Made by a program: the position numbers and the translations under genes. From assembly GCA_963575745.1 (NCBI GenBank), contig CAUYUJ010004003.1, positions 122,501 to 186,500 of the forward strand: DNA of 64,000 nucleotides, read 5' to 3'. The notes beneath the pieces were generated by a model. The model was not told where the DNA came from. It did not search any database and saw only the letters and a program-made list of their open reading frames with translations. This DNA is from Prorocentrum cordatum (Eukaryota; Sar; Dinophyceae; Prorocentrales; Prorocentraceae). Of the stretch, positions 27,740 to 38,400 are shown in pieces. The stretch's first letter is position 1; the number at the start of each line of letters is the position of its first letter.

Positions 27740-28260
27740 CCACCAAGACCAGTCTTAGGCGGGAGCGCAATTGCGAGCTCAAGCTGAAGAAGTGCCGACC
27801 TCGATTTTCGAAGAAATCCAGGGCGGGTGCGCCAGTTCGAAATCGGACCAGCAGGGGGTCGAATTCTAATTTTCACGAAGTCGTGGGGGAACGCCATGTC
27901 AAAATCGAACCCCGGAAGCCTCCGAATTCTGTTTCGGAGGAAGTCTTGGGCGGGAGCACAAGTTCGAAATTGAACCAGACAGGTTCAGATTCCAGTTTGG
28001 AGGAAATCTTGGGCGGGAGCGCCATGTAGACATCGAACCCGAAATTTTCGAAGTCGGTCGGGATTTTCTTTTAAGTAGGGAATCTCAAGCGAAACAGTCG
28101 TTTCGAAATGGGCTCACCGTTAAGCATCTCAAGTTTCGAATCTCTGACTACATATTTCGAAATTTTGGTTTTTGCTTGAGACTTCCTCCCAAAAACGATT
28201 TCGACTGGATTTCGAAACCATCGGGTTCGAATTCGAAGGAGCGGTTCCGCCCAAGACTTG
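27740..28260. mobile_element. Foldback element with 63-bp repeat arms, copy 1
   Basis: The left arm holds four to five units of about 63 bp with GGGCGGGAGCGCCATG and TTCGGAGGAAGTCTT. A centre follows, bounded by GGAATCTCAAGCGAAAC and its inverse TTTTGCTTGAGACTTCC. The right arm has one inverted unit (GGTTCCGCCCAAGACTT). An inverted copy with matching centre lies at 63165-63580. Confidence 0.75.
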
Positions 28261-28690
28261 GCAAAACAATGCTTGAACAGAACGTCGTTTTCGGGCCCCG
28301 CTGCCTACCGGGCCACTTTGACGTTTTCTCTCTTCTTGCGGGCGCAACGACACTGACAACGTGAGCCCCGGGGCCCCGTCGCCGAACGGGAGGCGATGCA
28401 TTCTGGCCGAATTTCCGTAGCGGCAACATGCGCCCCCGTCTTCGGAGCCCAGGGCCCCCTAGGGCCTAGGGGCCTAGCCGAACGTGGAAGTCGGGGTCCC
28501 TTTGCCACCGTTTGCAACGGCCCCGTCTCGGGCGCCCTGCTCGGAATCGAAGGAATCGAATTGGATCGGGCCAAACGGAATTGGCCTCGAACCGGATCGA
28601 TCGGATCGAAATGAACCCTAGGAGGCTGCTGCGTGGGCCCACGAGGGCCCGCCGCGTCCTCCCTCATCCTTCCTCCCTCCTCCTGGAGGG
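28261..28690. other. Unique spacer, no gene
   Basis: Contains ATCGGAT-rich phrases at 28545-28615. No coding or RNA signal. Confidence 0.5.
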
Positions 28691-28699
28691 GCGACGAAG

Positions 28700-29180
28700 G
28701 GGGGGGGGACGAGGAGGAGGAGGAGGAGGAGGAGGAGGAGGAGGAGGAGGAGGAGGGGGAGGAGGAGGAGGAGGAGGAGGAGGAGGAGGAGGAGGAGGCG
28801 GAGGAGGAGGAGGAGGAGGGAGGCGGAGGAGGAGGAGGAGGAGGAGGAGGAGGGAGCGGAGGAGGAGGAGAAGAGGGAGGAGGAGGAGGCGGAGGAGGAG
28901 GAGGGAGGAGGAGGAGGAGGAGGAGGAAGCGGAGGAGGAGGAGAAGAGGGAGGAGAGGAGGAGGAGGAGGAGGAGGAGGAGGAGGAGGAGGAGGGAGGAG
29001 GAGGAGGAGGAGGAGGAGGAGGAGGAAGGAGGCGAGAAGGAGGAGGAGGAGGGAGGAGGAGGAGAGGAGGAGGAGGAGGAGGAGGAGGAGGAGGAGGAGG
29101 AGGAGGAGGAGGAGGATGAGGAGGAGGAGGAGGAGGAGGAGGAGGAGGAGGAGGAGGGGGAGGAGGAGGAGGAGGAGGCG
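28700..29180. repeat. (GGA)n array, 480 bp
   Basis: GGA with GCGGA, GAAGA and GAT variants. It ends immediately before the retroelement fragment at 29185, so a long frame fuses the two spuriously. Confidence 0.95.
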
Positions 29181-29184
29181 TGCG

Positions 29185-29780
29185 GGTTCCCCACTGAGAG
29201 GCAGATTCATGTCACAGCCTGGGACCGGTGGCTCTGGCGCTGCACCGACGCGGGCTGCGACGCGCGCGGCTGGGCCTTCGCCCCGCTGGCAGGGCCCTGC
29301 GGCGCTTGCGGAGCCGCTCTCACTGCGCGGCGCGAAGAGGGCATCCTTGACTTCGAGGCCCAGCGCCCGGGGTGCCCTCGGCTCTTCGTCGACGTGACAG
29401 TGCGCCACGGCGTGCCTGGCGAGGAGCACGCGCTGGACGCCGGGGCAGCGCGCGACGGCGCAATGAACCGGGACGCCAAGGGCGGCAAGCGCCGGCCGCT
29501 ACCCAGAAGGCTGGGCCCCCTGGCCGGTCCTCCCCTTGGCGCTGGAAACAAGGCACCGGCACGGGCCGGCAGCGCTGCGCCACCCGCGGGAGCTGGCGCG
29601 CGACGGGGCACGGCAGCTCGGCGACGACACGGCCGCCGAGGCCGCGGCGGGGGCGCTCGCCCGGCGCTGGGGCCCCGCTCGACGTGCACAGGGGTGGCTT
29701 CGTTGGACAGACCGTTCGCCGCACGAGCACGCGGAGGAGGAGAAGGAGGAGGAGGAGGAGGAGGAGGAGACCGAGACCGA
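29185..29780 (+). pseudogene. Orphan LINE C-terminal fragment 1
   Basis: The plus frame opens with VTAWDRWLWRCTDAGCDARGW, followed by a CGACGAAL pair, a Cys pattern like the tail of element A. Then comes LFVDVTVRHG, a conserved-looking core seen in C-terminal regions of dinoflagellate LINE polyproteins (from memory, not searched). Near 29500 an extra base shifts the frame; the next frame continues sensibly as RYPEGWAPWPVLPLALETRH and WGPARRAQGWLRW before a GAG tract. There is no start, and reverse transcriptase is absent upstream (a GGA array is there instead). It is a 5'-truncated, frameshifted remnant. Confidence 0.55.
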
Positions 29781-31240
29781 CCAGGCGGGGCAGGGGCCCC
29801 CCTCGTGCAGGGACGCAGAGGCGAGCTCACCGCTCCTCCTCGGGAGGGAGCCCGCCGCGAGGGGCCTCGGGCTTCCTCGCAGGGGCAGAGCCGGCCACGG
29901 CTATAGGTCATCGAGCCCGTGAAGCCACGAGGAGGAGGAGGATCGGAACGGACCCCGGGGGGCTTGGGGAAGAGGGCGCGGCGATCCACGCTCGCGGTGG
30001 TCTCGGCGCCCGCCCCGCGGCGGCGGCGGCGGCGACATCTTCGGCGACGACGACGGACATCTTCGGCGACGACGGACATCCTCGGCGGCGACGACGACGA
30101 TGACGTAATTCGGCTACGGCAAGCCCAGGTCTCCGACGGTGTATTTTGTTCGATCTGGTATTTCTTCCTTGTCTTCGGCCCGTGGGGCCCGCCTTCTGGG
30201 CCCAGGACCATCGAGCACTGACCCAAGACGAACATCTACCCCCGGGGACGGGGCCGAGCCGCGCATGGAGAAAACCACATCGCCAGATGTCTGTCGGCGG
30301 CGAGCGAGGGCGGCAAGTGAGAGGGAGAAGGCCTTCTCAGAAGGCGGCGGGACTTCTCAGAAACCCTCGCGCCTTCTGAGGCATTTTCTGCCTCTTCGGG
30401 GAAAGCTCAGAGAACTTCTCAGAAGGCCGGGGGACTCCCGAGCCTTCCGGGCAAGGCCCGCCCGCCCCTGCCTACCCCCCCCTCGGGCCCGCCGCCGAGC
30501 CGGGGCCCATCGGCGGCGACGACGCCGTCCACCGAGACCCCAAACAGCCGGCGCTCTTCGAGTGCTCCGACGCGCGCCCCCCCCCCCCGACTTCTCGACC
30601 CCGCCCCCGGGGGCCGACTCCCCCCGCCCCGAGCAGTCTCCTGACGGCCCCGGGGGAACAACGACGCCGACGACGACCCCGCCCCCCGACGGTGACGACG
30701 ACGACCTTCGCCGACGGCGGCGGCGGCGACGATCCTCGACGACGACCGCGGCGGCGAGGATCTTCGGCGACGGCGACGCTGATCTTCTGCGACGGCATTC
30801 GCGAATCTTCTGCGACGGCGGCGACGATCCTCGACGACGGCGACGACCTTCGACGGCGGCGATCTTCGGTGGCGGCGGCGGTCGGCGGCGGCGGCCTCCC
30901 ACTCGTTCCAGGCGGCCTCCTCGGTGTGCCCGCCGAGTTCCGCGGCGCCCTCCCACGGCTGTGCCGCCGGAGCCTGCGGCTGTCATCGTCGTCCTCCTCC
31001 TCTTTCCCTCCTCCTCGTCTCCATCTCATCGCCTCCTCCTCCTCCTCCTTCTCCTCCTCCCTCTCCTCCTCCTCCCTCTCCTCCTCCTCCTCCTCCTCCT
31101 CTTCCTCCTCCTCCTCCTCCTCCTCCTGGAGGCTGGGGCTGCCGCGGCGCGGTCGAGCCGATGCCTGATCGGTGATGCACCGCGCACCGACGAGTGGGAT
31201 GCGGTTGCCGCGCTCGTGAGGCGACGGGCCCGTCGCGGGC
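29781..31240. other. GC-rich spacer with CGGCGACGA-type triplet sequence, no gene
   Basis: 29935-30110 and 30660-30900 are degenerate GGCGGCGACGATC repeats. 30325-30440 has repeated GGCCTTCTCAGAAGG words. 31025-31130 is a TCC array. Long frames here are composition-driven. Confidence 0.6.
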
Positions 31241-31785
31241 TCACGGAATCGATTTCCCTTGATCCGTGGAATTCAAAGCGTGTTGAGCGCGTCCGCCCTC
31301 CTGCTCAGACTCGCCTCCAGCTCACCCTTGCACGAAGCCCCCACCAGTGGACTCGGATCCATGGGAGATGGGCCTGCACGGTGTGCCGCAGAATCGTTCC
31401 CTCGGCCCAGGTCCTGGAGGCCGCCCGCGCCCCCTGTTCTGGAGGGGGCCCTTTCCCATCGGGCGTGTCGGCGATCCAGGGGCCCATTTTTTCTGGCAAA
31501 ATGCAGATCCACGAGTCGCACGTGACGCACAAATGGTTTGAGTTTTCTCTGTATTTCTGTTCTGTTTGTGGCAAAACGGCGTCCACGGATTTCCGCCATT
31601 TCAGCCTGCCCTGCCAGATCACGAGGAAGGGTAAAGAGAAACTTTCCCGAATCTCCAGAGGCCGCCACCCGTGCCCCCAAGGAGCCCCCAAGGCCGTCGC
31701 GTTGGCCCAGAGGGCCTTCGCTGGGACGGCCTCGAGGTCGAGGCCCTCGGGAAGGGCCGCGGGTGGTGGTGCCTCCTCGTAGGCG
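31240..31785 (+). pseudogene. Orphan LINE C-terminal fragment 2 (Cys-rich module)
   Basis: The plus frame encodes WTRIHGRWACTVCRR (C-x2-C), then a Cys-Ser-Gly loop (APCSGGG), then HESHVTHKWFEFSLYFCSVC (C-x2-C) followed by a Cys near LPCQ and a basic stretch with HPCPQGAPKA. Two paired-Cys modules separated by a loop look zinc-binding and match the tail architecture of element A. No reverse transcriptase precedes it; a TCC array lies upstream and another follows at 31815. The opposite strand is also open for 167 codons but lacks any pattern. Best read as the surviving 3' end of a LINE insertion. Confidence 0.55.
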
Positions 31786-31814
31786 TAGGGCGGGACACGG
31801 CGTCCCACGGCTCC

Positions 31815-32130
31815 TACTCCTCCTCCTCCTCCTCCTCCTCCTCCTCCTCCTCCTCCTCCTCCTCCCTATGCCTCCTCTTTCTCTTGCTCCTCCCTCCCTC
31901 TTCCGCCCCCCCTTCCCCTCCTCCTGCCCGGCCCGCTGCGCTGGAGCCATGGGTCGTCGTGGTCCTCCTCCCCCTCCTCCATCTCAATCTCCTCTTCACT
32001 CTTCACCTCCTCCTTCTCCTCCTCCTCCTCCTTCATCTCCTCCTCCTTCTCCCGCTCCTCCTCCTGCCTCTCCTCCTCCTGCTCCTCCTCCTCCTCCTCC
32101 TCCTCCTCCTCCTCCTCGCGCTCCTCCGTA
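31815..32130. repeat. (TCC)n arrays
   Basis: Two TCC runs (31815-31865 and 31965-32130) with a mixed C/T spacer. Confidence 0.9.
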
Positions 32131-32359
32131 GGAGCCTCTAGTCGGGAGCGGTCGTCGTCGTTGTCGGTCGATCGTCCGTTGTTTGAAGCCCTTCCAAAAA
32201 GGAAGGGGGGACAAGGACGGAGACCCGACACAGAGGAGCGAGGTGTCCGACGAGAACCCTTCCGTAAAGAAGGGGCGAGGACGACGAACAGGAGGTTTTG
32301 CCTGATGTTGTTTTGTTGTTATCGCTGATGCTGCTGAGTTCTCATTTCCGAAGGATGAC

Positions 32360-33800
32360 TGTTGCCTGTCCCCCCGCGCTGTAACATGTGCTTGCTCCAT
32401 TGAAGTGCCCCTGCCCTGGCTCGCACCTTGTTTTCTGCAAGGGGAAGCCTTGGGTCTCCACACTGCGGTTTTGGCCCCCCCCCGAACTACAACATCAACG
32501 GCCCACGCGTGATACTTCCTCATAACTAATGGAAGAACCGCGCTTCCATTCTGGACTTCTTTGCAATCCACAACGAATCCCGCTCTCGCCTGGGACTCGT
32601 TGGCAGTGTATTCAGATGCCGCGCCCTCGAGACTCAGGAATCGCGCTCTCGCTCTGGACTTCCTCCAGATCCATGCAAGCCTCTCGCCTCAACGACCCGC
32701 CCGCCCGACCCGCCGATCTGGGTCCGCCCTTCCGACCCGCCCGCCCGCCCGCCCGACGCGCCCGTCTGGTTCTGCCGCTTTTTGTTCCTGCTCCTGGCCC
32801 TTCTCCTGCGACTCTCTCTCGTGCTCCATCCTTCTCCCTCCTCCTCGTCAATTCCCTCCTCCCTCGCTTCCAGGACCCCTTCCCCTCTCGGTATGTATTG
32901 TTTCCTGTCTCCCTCCTCCTCCTGTTCTAGGGGCTGCGCCAACTACATGTGACAGGTTGGGCTGGTATCGAGGGTTTGGGATGTGCGTGCTTGATGGACA
33001 CACGAACAGATGAGAGCAAGCCATCCTATCGAGATTGTTGTTAAGTTCGCATTGCTAAAAATAACTATTGTTGGTTCCCCCCTCTGGTGCACCTGGTGTT
33101 TTTCTTTTGACATGCCCCTCCCAGGGCTCGTACCTGGTTTCTAGGAGGGAAAATCTTGCGCCTCAGAATAATTTGCCGGCGCCCAAACTACAACAACAAC
33201 GGCTCCCACCTGATACATCCTCACAATTTCTTCAGAGTCGCATTCTCGCGCGGAACTTCCCCACAATCTATGCATGAATCGCACTCTCGCGTGGGACTTC
33301 CTCGCAGTGCATTGAGAAATCGCGCCCTCGGCACTCAAGAATCACGTTTCTGCCCAGGACTTCCCCACGATTTACCAGGGAATCGCGCTGTCGCTCGAGA
33401 CTTCCTCGTGAGTCATGCAGCACTCACGCTTCAGCGACCCGCCCGCTCGACCGGGCCGTCTGGGCGCGCCCGCCCGACACCCGCCCATCAAGGTCCGCCC
33501 GCCCGACCCGCCCGTCTGGTTCTGCCGCCTCTGTGTTCCTGCTCCTGCCCCCCATCCTGCGAATCTCTCTCGTGCTCCGTCCTTCTCCCTCCTCCTCGCC
33601 TCTTCCCTTCTTCCTCCCTTCTCTTGTTCCAGGGGCTGCGCCAACTGCACGTGGCAAGGAACGAGGATCTGCCCCGAGGGGCGAGGCGAGGCGAAGCGAG
33701 CGCGCGATGTCGGTCTAGCGGGACCGCCCCCCCTAAGGGCGGCGGGGGGTGGGTGGATATCAAGGGCTTGGGATATACAGGTTGGGCGAGACGTGAGCAT
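32360..33800 (+). repeat. Diverged ~700-bp tandem duplication with an internal ~40-bp repeat
   Basis: Unit 1 (about 32380-32940) and unit 2 (about 33065-33640) share in order TGCCCCTCCC, AACTACAACA-CAACGGC, units of TCGCGCTCTCGC-GGACTTCC, GACCCGCCCGCCCGACCCGC, TCTGGTTCTGCCGC and CTCTCTCGTGCTCC-TCCTTCTCCC. Unit 2 has more copies of the internal repeat. No gene is supported. Confidence 0.8.
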
Positions 33801-33829
33801 ATACGAACGAACAATCTTCAACGTATTGT

Positions 33830-33976
33830 TGGTGTTGCTGCTGTTGTTGCTTATGTCATTGTTGCTGCTGATGTTGTTGCTGTTGTTGCTGATGCCGCAA
33901 TTCCTGTTGCTGTTGTTGCTGTTGCTGCTGTTGCTGCTGATGATGATGTTGTTGTTGTTGTTGCTGTTGCTGTTGC

Positions 33977-34034
<58 letters not shown>

Positions 34035-34130
34035 AGTGTAGTTGTTGTTATTATTGTTCTTGCCATTGTTGCTGTTGCCGTTGCTGTTATTATTGTTGCA
34101 ATTGCTGTTGCTGTTGTCGGTTTCGTAATC
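33830..34130. repeat. (TTG)n array with TGC variants
   Basis: GTTGTTGCTG-type triplets becoming pure TTG at about 33975-34035. The reverse strand would read polyasparagine/glutamine. Confidence 0.95.
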
Positions 34131-34165
34131 TTTTCCGCGACGTTTGGGTTTCATCGGCCAGCGAT

Positions 34166-35050
34166 GTGACACGAGTCGCGGGCCAATATGCACGGGGGGG
34201 CGTCCACACGAACTGCACCCAACATTGTGGATGGAACGCCCAGAAAAAAAAGGGCCGGCAACGGAAGGGGAAGACCCCAGATCGCCCCGCGTTCAAAAGG
34301 ACGCACCGCTTTGAGACCGCCAAATGGTTGACCCTATCACCGGCGTGGAAGAGGCGCGTCGACCAATGGGGACGCGCACTGCTGCGTAGCGGCCAGCGTG
34401 CAATCGTAAGCGACAGGTACGCAAGCAGAAAGAACAGAGAGAAGCGAACGGCCACCCGCGGACGGGGCGCCCAGGTGCGACAGAGGGAGGCGGCTTGCAA
34501 GCTTGAAAGAGGCAGCGAGGCTGCCCGTATCGCGGCGATCACGCGCGCACCCTCTTTCTTTCTGACCGTGGTAGTCTGGTCAGCGTCTACTGCAGATTCG
34601 CTGGAGGGATCAGGCGAGGAGGAGGACGACGACAAAGTCGATGATGACGAGGAGTTGACGAGGAGTGCCAATCCCCATGATGCAAATCCGTTGACCCTGT
34701 CAGCGTGTGGCGCTACCCGCCCTTTCCCTGAGCCCTCCCCCTCCTCCTCAAGCGCGCCAACCAACACGAAAATGAGCAACGTCGTAAATGCGTCAAAGGG
34801 AAGCCCCTTCTCTTTGATCCCTTCCCCGCCGGGGGGGGGGGTCCCGGGGGGGGGGTGTGGGGGGTGGGGGGTACAGGGGGTCCCGGGGGGGGGGTCCCGG
34901 GGGGTACACCCAGATACGCATCTCCCGTTTGCGGCTTTTACAAAGGGGCCCTCTGTAGATGCGCTGGAGGAGGGGGGGGTTCGCCACGACGGATCTGCAA
35001 GAGCGCCCCAAGACGGCCCAAGCCCCACAAGACAGCTCAAGAACGCCTAA
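34166..35050 (+). CDS. Unrecognised 294-codon open frame
   Basis: I do not recognise this frame. It is open from an ATG at 34166 through about 200 codons of non-repetitive sequence: a basic N-terminal half (KKKGRQRKGK, RTHRFETAKWLTLSPAWKRR, SRKNREKRTATRGRG), then an acidic tract (EEEDDDKVDDDEE) and a Gly/Pro stretch caused by G-runs at 34830-34915. The minus strand is open over nearly the same interval (34090-35040), so the openness may reflect composition. No homologous domain, targeting signal or splice signals seen. Given as a low-confidence candidate because it is the longest non-repeat frame outside the retroelements. Confidence 0.2.
   Translation: MTRVAGQYARGGVHTNCTQHCGWNAQKKKGRQRKGKTPDRPAFKRTHRFETAKWLTLSPAWKRRVDQWGRALLRSGQRAIVSDRYASRKNREKRTATRGRGAQVRQREAACKLERGSEAARIAAITRAPSFFLTVVVWSASTADSLEGSGEEEDDDKVDDDEELTRSANPHDANPLTLSACGATRPFPEPSPSSSSAPTNTKMSNVVNASKGSPFSLIPSPPGGGVPGGGCGGWGVQGVPGGGSRGVHPDTHLPFAAFTKGPSVDALEEGGVRHDGSARAPQDGPSPTRQLKNA
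34828..34915 (+). repeat. Clustered G-runs
   Basis: At least six runs of five or more G separated by short GTCCCG, TGTG or TGG spacers, a strong G-quadruplex candidate on the plus strand. Confidence 0.7.
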
Positions 35051-35224
35051 GGACGGCCAAAGGGGGCCCTCAGACGGGTCAAAAGAGCCCTACAAGGACT
35101 CTCAAGACGGCCTGGAGAGGCCATACTCATTGATTTTCGGAGAGGTTTTGTCCCCGCCCTCTCCCTCCCATTTCCGTCGAGAGCCGAGGCCTCCAGAATC
35201 GGTTGCTCCTACTCGCTTCCTCTC

Positions 35225-35460
35225 GCTGCTCCTCCTCCTCCTCCTCCTCCTCCTCTCCTCCTCCTTCCTCCTTCCTTCTCCTCCTCCTCCTCCTCCTCCT
35301 CCCCCTTCTCCTGCTCCTCCTCCTCATCTTCCCCCCCTCCTCCTACTCATCCGCCTTCTCCACCCTTTCTCTTCCCCCCCCCCCACTCCTCCTCCTCCTC
35401 CTCCTCCTCCTCCTCCTCCTCCTCCTCCTCCTCCGCCTCCTACCCCCCCCCCGCTCGTTT
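35225..35460. repeat. (TCC)n array leading into the GGCGGCACCGGCC segment
   Basis: TCC triplets with C-runs, then CTTCGTCGTCTTCAGGGTCGG and the CGGCACCGGCCGTTAGG segment shared with 13.7 kb. Confidence 0.9.
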
Positions 35461-35499
35461 TCATCTTCGTCGTCTTCAGGGTCGGCGGCACCGGCCGTT

Positions 35500-36480
35500 A
35501 GGCCTTCGCAATATAGCTCAGATCCTGGCCCTTCTCCATGGGCAAACAACAAATTATCATGGCGAGCGACCCAACCATCTGCAAGTGTGAGTACCGCAAG
35601 GCAGGTGGGACGAAGGAGGGGGTTTCCCCCACAGGGGCCACGAAACGTGTGAGGAGTGTTCCGACGCAGGCGGGGAGTCGCGTGTGGGCGCGCCCGCTGG
35701 GGGCGAAACGCGTGAGGGGTGCGGCGCCGAAATGGGGGGTGCTGCCACTGTGGCCTTGGTGGAGCTCCCACGGGGCCGCAGAACGTATGAGGGGTGCACC
35801 GACATGGGGGGTGGAATTGGATGGGAGCCCCGCCTTTGAAGCCTTCGGTGAACTCCCACTGAAACCACGCATCGTGTGAGAGGTGTGCCGACATGAATGG
35901 TGGAACCGCGTGTGGACCCTATGGGGCCACGAAACGTGAACGGGAACGGGGAATGGAATTGCATGCGGACCCTGCAACTGGGGCTTTGGGTGGAACTCCA
36001 TAAAAGGGCCACGAAACGTGTGATGGTGTGCGCTGAAATCGGGGGTGTAACCGCGTGCGGACCCTACAAGTGGGGCCTTTGGTGGGGTGCCCTACACCGG
36101 GGATTTACACGGTGGGATGACCCCATGAGGTACTCCACCGAAGGCACCAGTGGCAAGGTCCGCATGCGGTTCCAATCCTCATTTCGGCGCACACCACGTT
36201 TTGCGGCCTCGTGGGGGCTCCACAAGAGGCCTCAATTTCGGCGCACCCCTCACACGTTTCGTCCCCAGTGGATGCGTCCACATGCGACTCCCCGCCCATG
36301 TCGGCACACCCCTCATGCGTTTCGTGGCCCCTATGGGGGGGGTCCCCCTCCTTCGTCCCGCCTGCCTTGCGGTGCTCACAATTGCGTATGGTCGGGCCGT
36401 TCGCCTGGATGTATTCTTTGTTTTCCCCAGGCGGTCGCTGCTCCAACACAAGGCCCCGCGTCAAACAGCGTGCCGCGTCA
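35500..36480. mobile_element. 90-bp array, copy 2, in inverted (foldback) arrangement
   Basis: From 35566 the 5' leader (CCCAACCATCTGCAAGTGTG, ACCGCAAGGCAGG) is followed by plus-oriented 90-bp units to about 36100. The units then flip to minus orientation and end with the inverted leader at 36365-36415. Both outer ends therefore carry the same leader and no trailer is present. Frames in it are period shadows. Confidence 0.8.
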
Positions 36481-36599
36481 ACTGGGTTGTGCAGGGTTGC
36501 TCCGCGCCGCGTGTCATGCCACTGGCCGCAGCGACGAGGATGGCGAAGACGAGGATGAGGGCTAAAAGGGTGAGGATGCCGATGATGATGCTGCTGCTG

Positions 36600-37600
36600 A
36601 TGATGATGACGAGGAGGAGGAGGAGGAGGAGGAGGAGGAGGAGGAGGAGGAGGAGGAGGGGAGGAGGAGCGAAGAGGAGGAGGAAGGAGGAGGAGAGGAG
36701 CGAAGAGGAGGTAGGAGGAGGAGGAGGAGGGGTGAAGGAGGAGGAGGAGGAGGGGAGGAGGTGGGAGGAGGAGGAGGAGGAGGAGGAGGAGGAGGAGGAG
36801 GAGCGAAGAGGGAGGAGGAGGTGGAGGAGGAGGAGGAGGAGGAGGAGGGGTGGTGGAGGAGGAGGTGGAGGAGGAGGGAGGAGGAAAGAGAATAGGAAGA
36901 GGAGGAGGAAGTGGAGAGGAGGAGGAGGATCGAGGAGGAGATAGGAGGAGGAAGAAGGAAGAGGTGGAGGAGGAGGAAAAGGAGAGGAGAAGGATGATGA
37001 TGATGATGATGATGATGATTGATGATGAGGAGGAGGAGGAGGAGGAGGAGGAGGAGGAGGAGGTGGAGAGGAGGAGGAGGGGAATAGGAGAGGAGAAGTA
37101 GGAGGTAGGAGAGGAGGAGGGGAGGAGGAGGGAGGGGGAGGAGGTGGAGGAAGAGGAGGCTGGCAGGAAGAGGAGGTAGGGAGGAGGAGGAGGAGGAGGA
37201 GGGGAGGAGGGAGGAAGAGGAGGGGAGGAGGAGATGGAGGAGATGGAGAAGGAGGAGGAGGATGAGGATGAGGGGGGAGGTATGGTGAGGAGGAGGAGGT
37301 AGGAGGAGGACGGAGGAGGAGGAGGAGCGAGGAGGAGGAGGGGAGGAGGAGGAGGAGGAGGAGGATGATTAGGATGTGATGATGATGATGATGATGAGGA
37401 GGAGGAGGAGGATGAGGAGGAGGGGAAATAGGAGGAGGAAAAAGAGGGAGGATGAGGATGATGATGCTGATGGGAGGCGGAGGTGGAGGAGGAGGAGGAG
37501 AAGGGGAGGAGGAGGAGGAGAGAGTGGGGGGGGTAGGAAAAAAGGATGGACGAGGAGGAGGATGAGGACGAGGAGGAGGAACAACAGTTGTTGTTAGATG
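36600..37600. repeat. GGA-rich purine tract, 1 kb
   Basis: GGA with GAT blocks (36995-37030, 37375-37400) and GTGGA, GAAGA interruptions. The opposite strand gives one very long Pro/Ser/Leu frame that is not a gene. Confidence 0.95.
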
Positions 37601-37805
37601 TTGTTCGACCGCGGCGCGCTCGCAGCGCCCCGCGCCACGTCGGAGCCGGCGCGGGCAGAGCGGCGGGCGCTCGAGCGCGCGCCGCGCGCGAGGGGGGAAC
37701 AGGAAGCGCACGGGTGAGGGGCGGCTGCGGGTGCGAGTCGATAGCCAGAACCGCCAACGTGCCCCTGCCCGTCGCGCAACAAAAACACTTCGGTAAGGAG
37801 GAGGA

Positions 37806-37836
<31 letters not shown>

Positions 37837-38240
37837 GAGGAACACGAGTGGATGGGGACGAAAGGGCGAGGGGGAGGAGGGGCGGACAACGACGAGGCCG
37901 GCGACGCCTCGGACTGCTCGACGGCGGGCTCCTGCGCACGGCGCCGCTCCGGCGGGCTCTTCCCCCCCCCTCCTGTTTTTCCCCTTCTCCCTCCTCCTCC
38001 TCCTCCTCCTCCTCCTCCTCCTCTCCTTTCTTCTCGTCCTCCTCCTCCTCCTTTCTCCTCCTCTCTTCCCCCCCTCCCCGAGCGGAGGGGCCAGGCCGCC
38101 GCGCGCGCGGAGCTCCGAGGCCCCCCTCGGGTCCCGTCGGCCAAAACTTGGGAGCGGCAGCGCCGACGGGGGGCCGCCAGGCATAGACCGCGGCAGGGAG
38201 CAGGCTGGAGGGCAGCAGGTAATAGGGAGGGCTCTCCAAC
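37601..38240. other. GC-rich spacer with GGA and CTC islands, no gene
   Basis: 37797-37845 is GGA-type, 37990-38060 CTC-type. The rest is CG-rich without recognisable domains. Confidence 0.6.
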
Positions 38241-38244
38241 GGCG

Positions 38245-38274
38245 CGGGGGTCGCCGTCGTCGTCATCGCCGTCG

Positions 38275-38330
<56 letters not shown>

Positions 38331-38400
38331 GTCGCTCTCGTCGTCGTCGTCGTCGTCGACGTATTCGTTTTCGTCGTCGTTTTCGTCTTCCTCGTCGTCG
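38245..38400. repeat. (GTC)n array
   Basis: CGTCGT triplets with CTCTCG and TTTTCG breaks. The reverse strand would encode polyaspartate. Confidence 0.95.
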
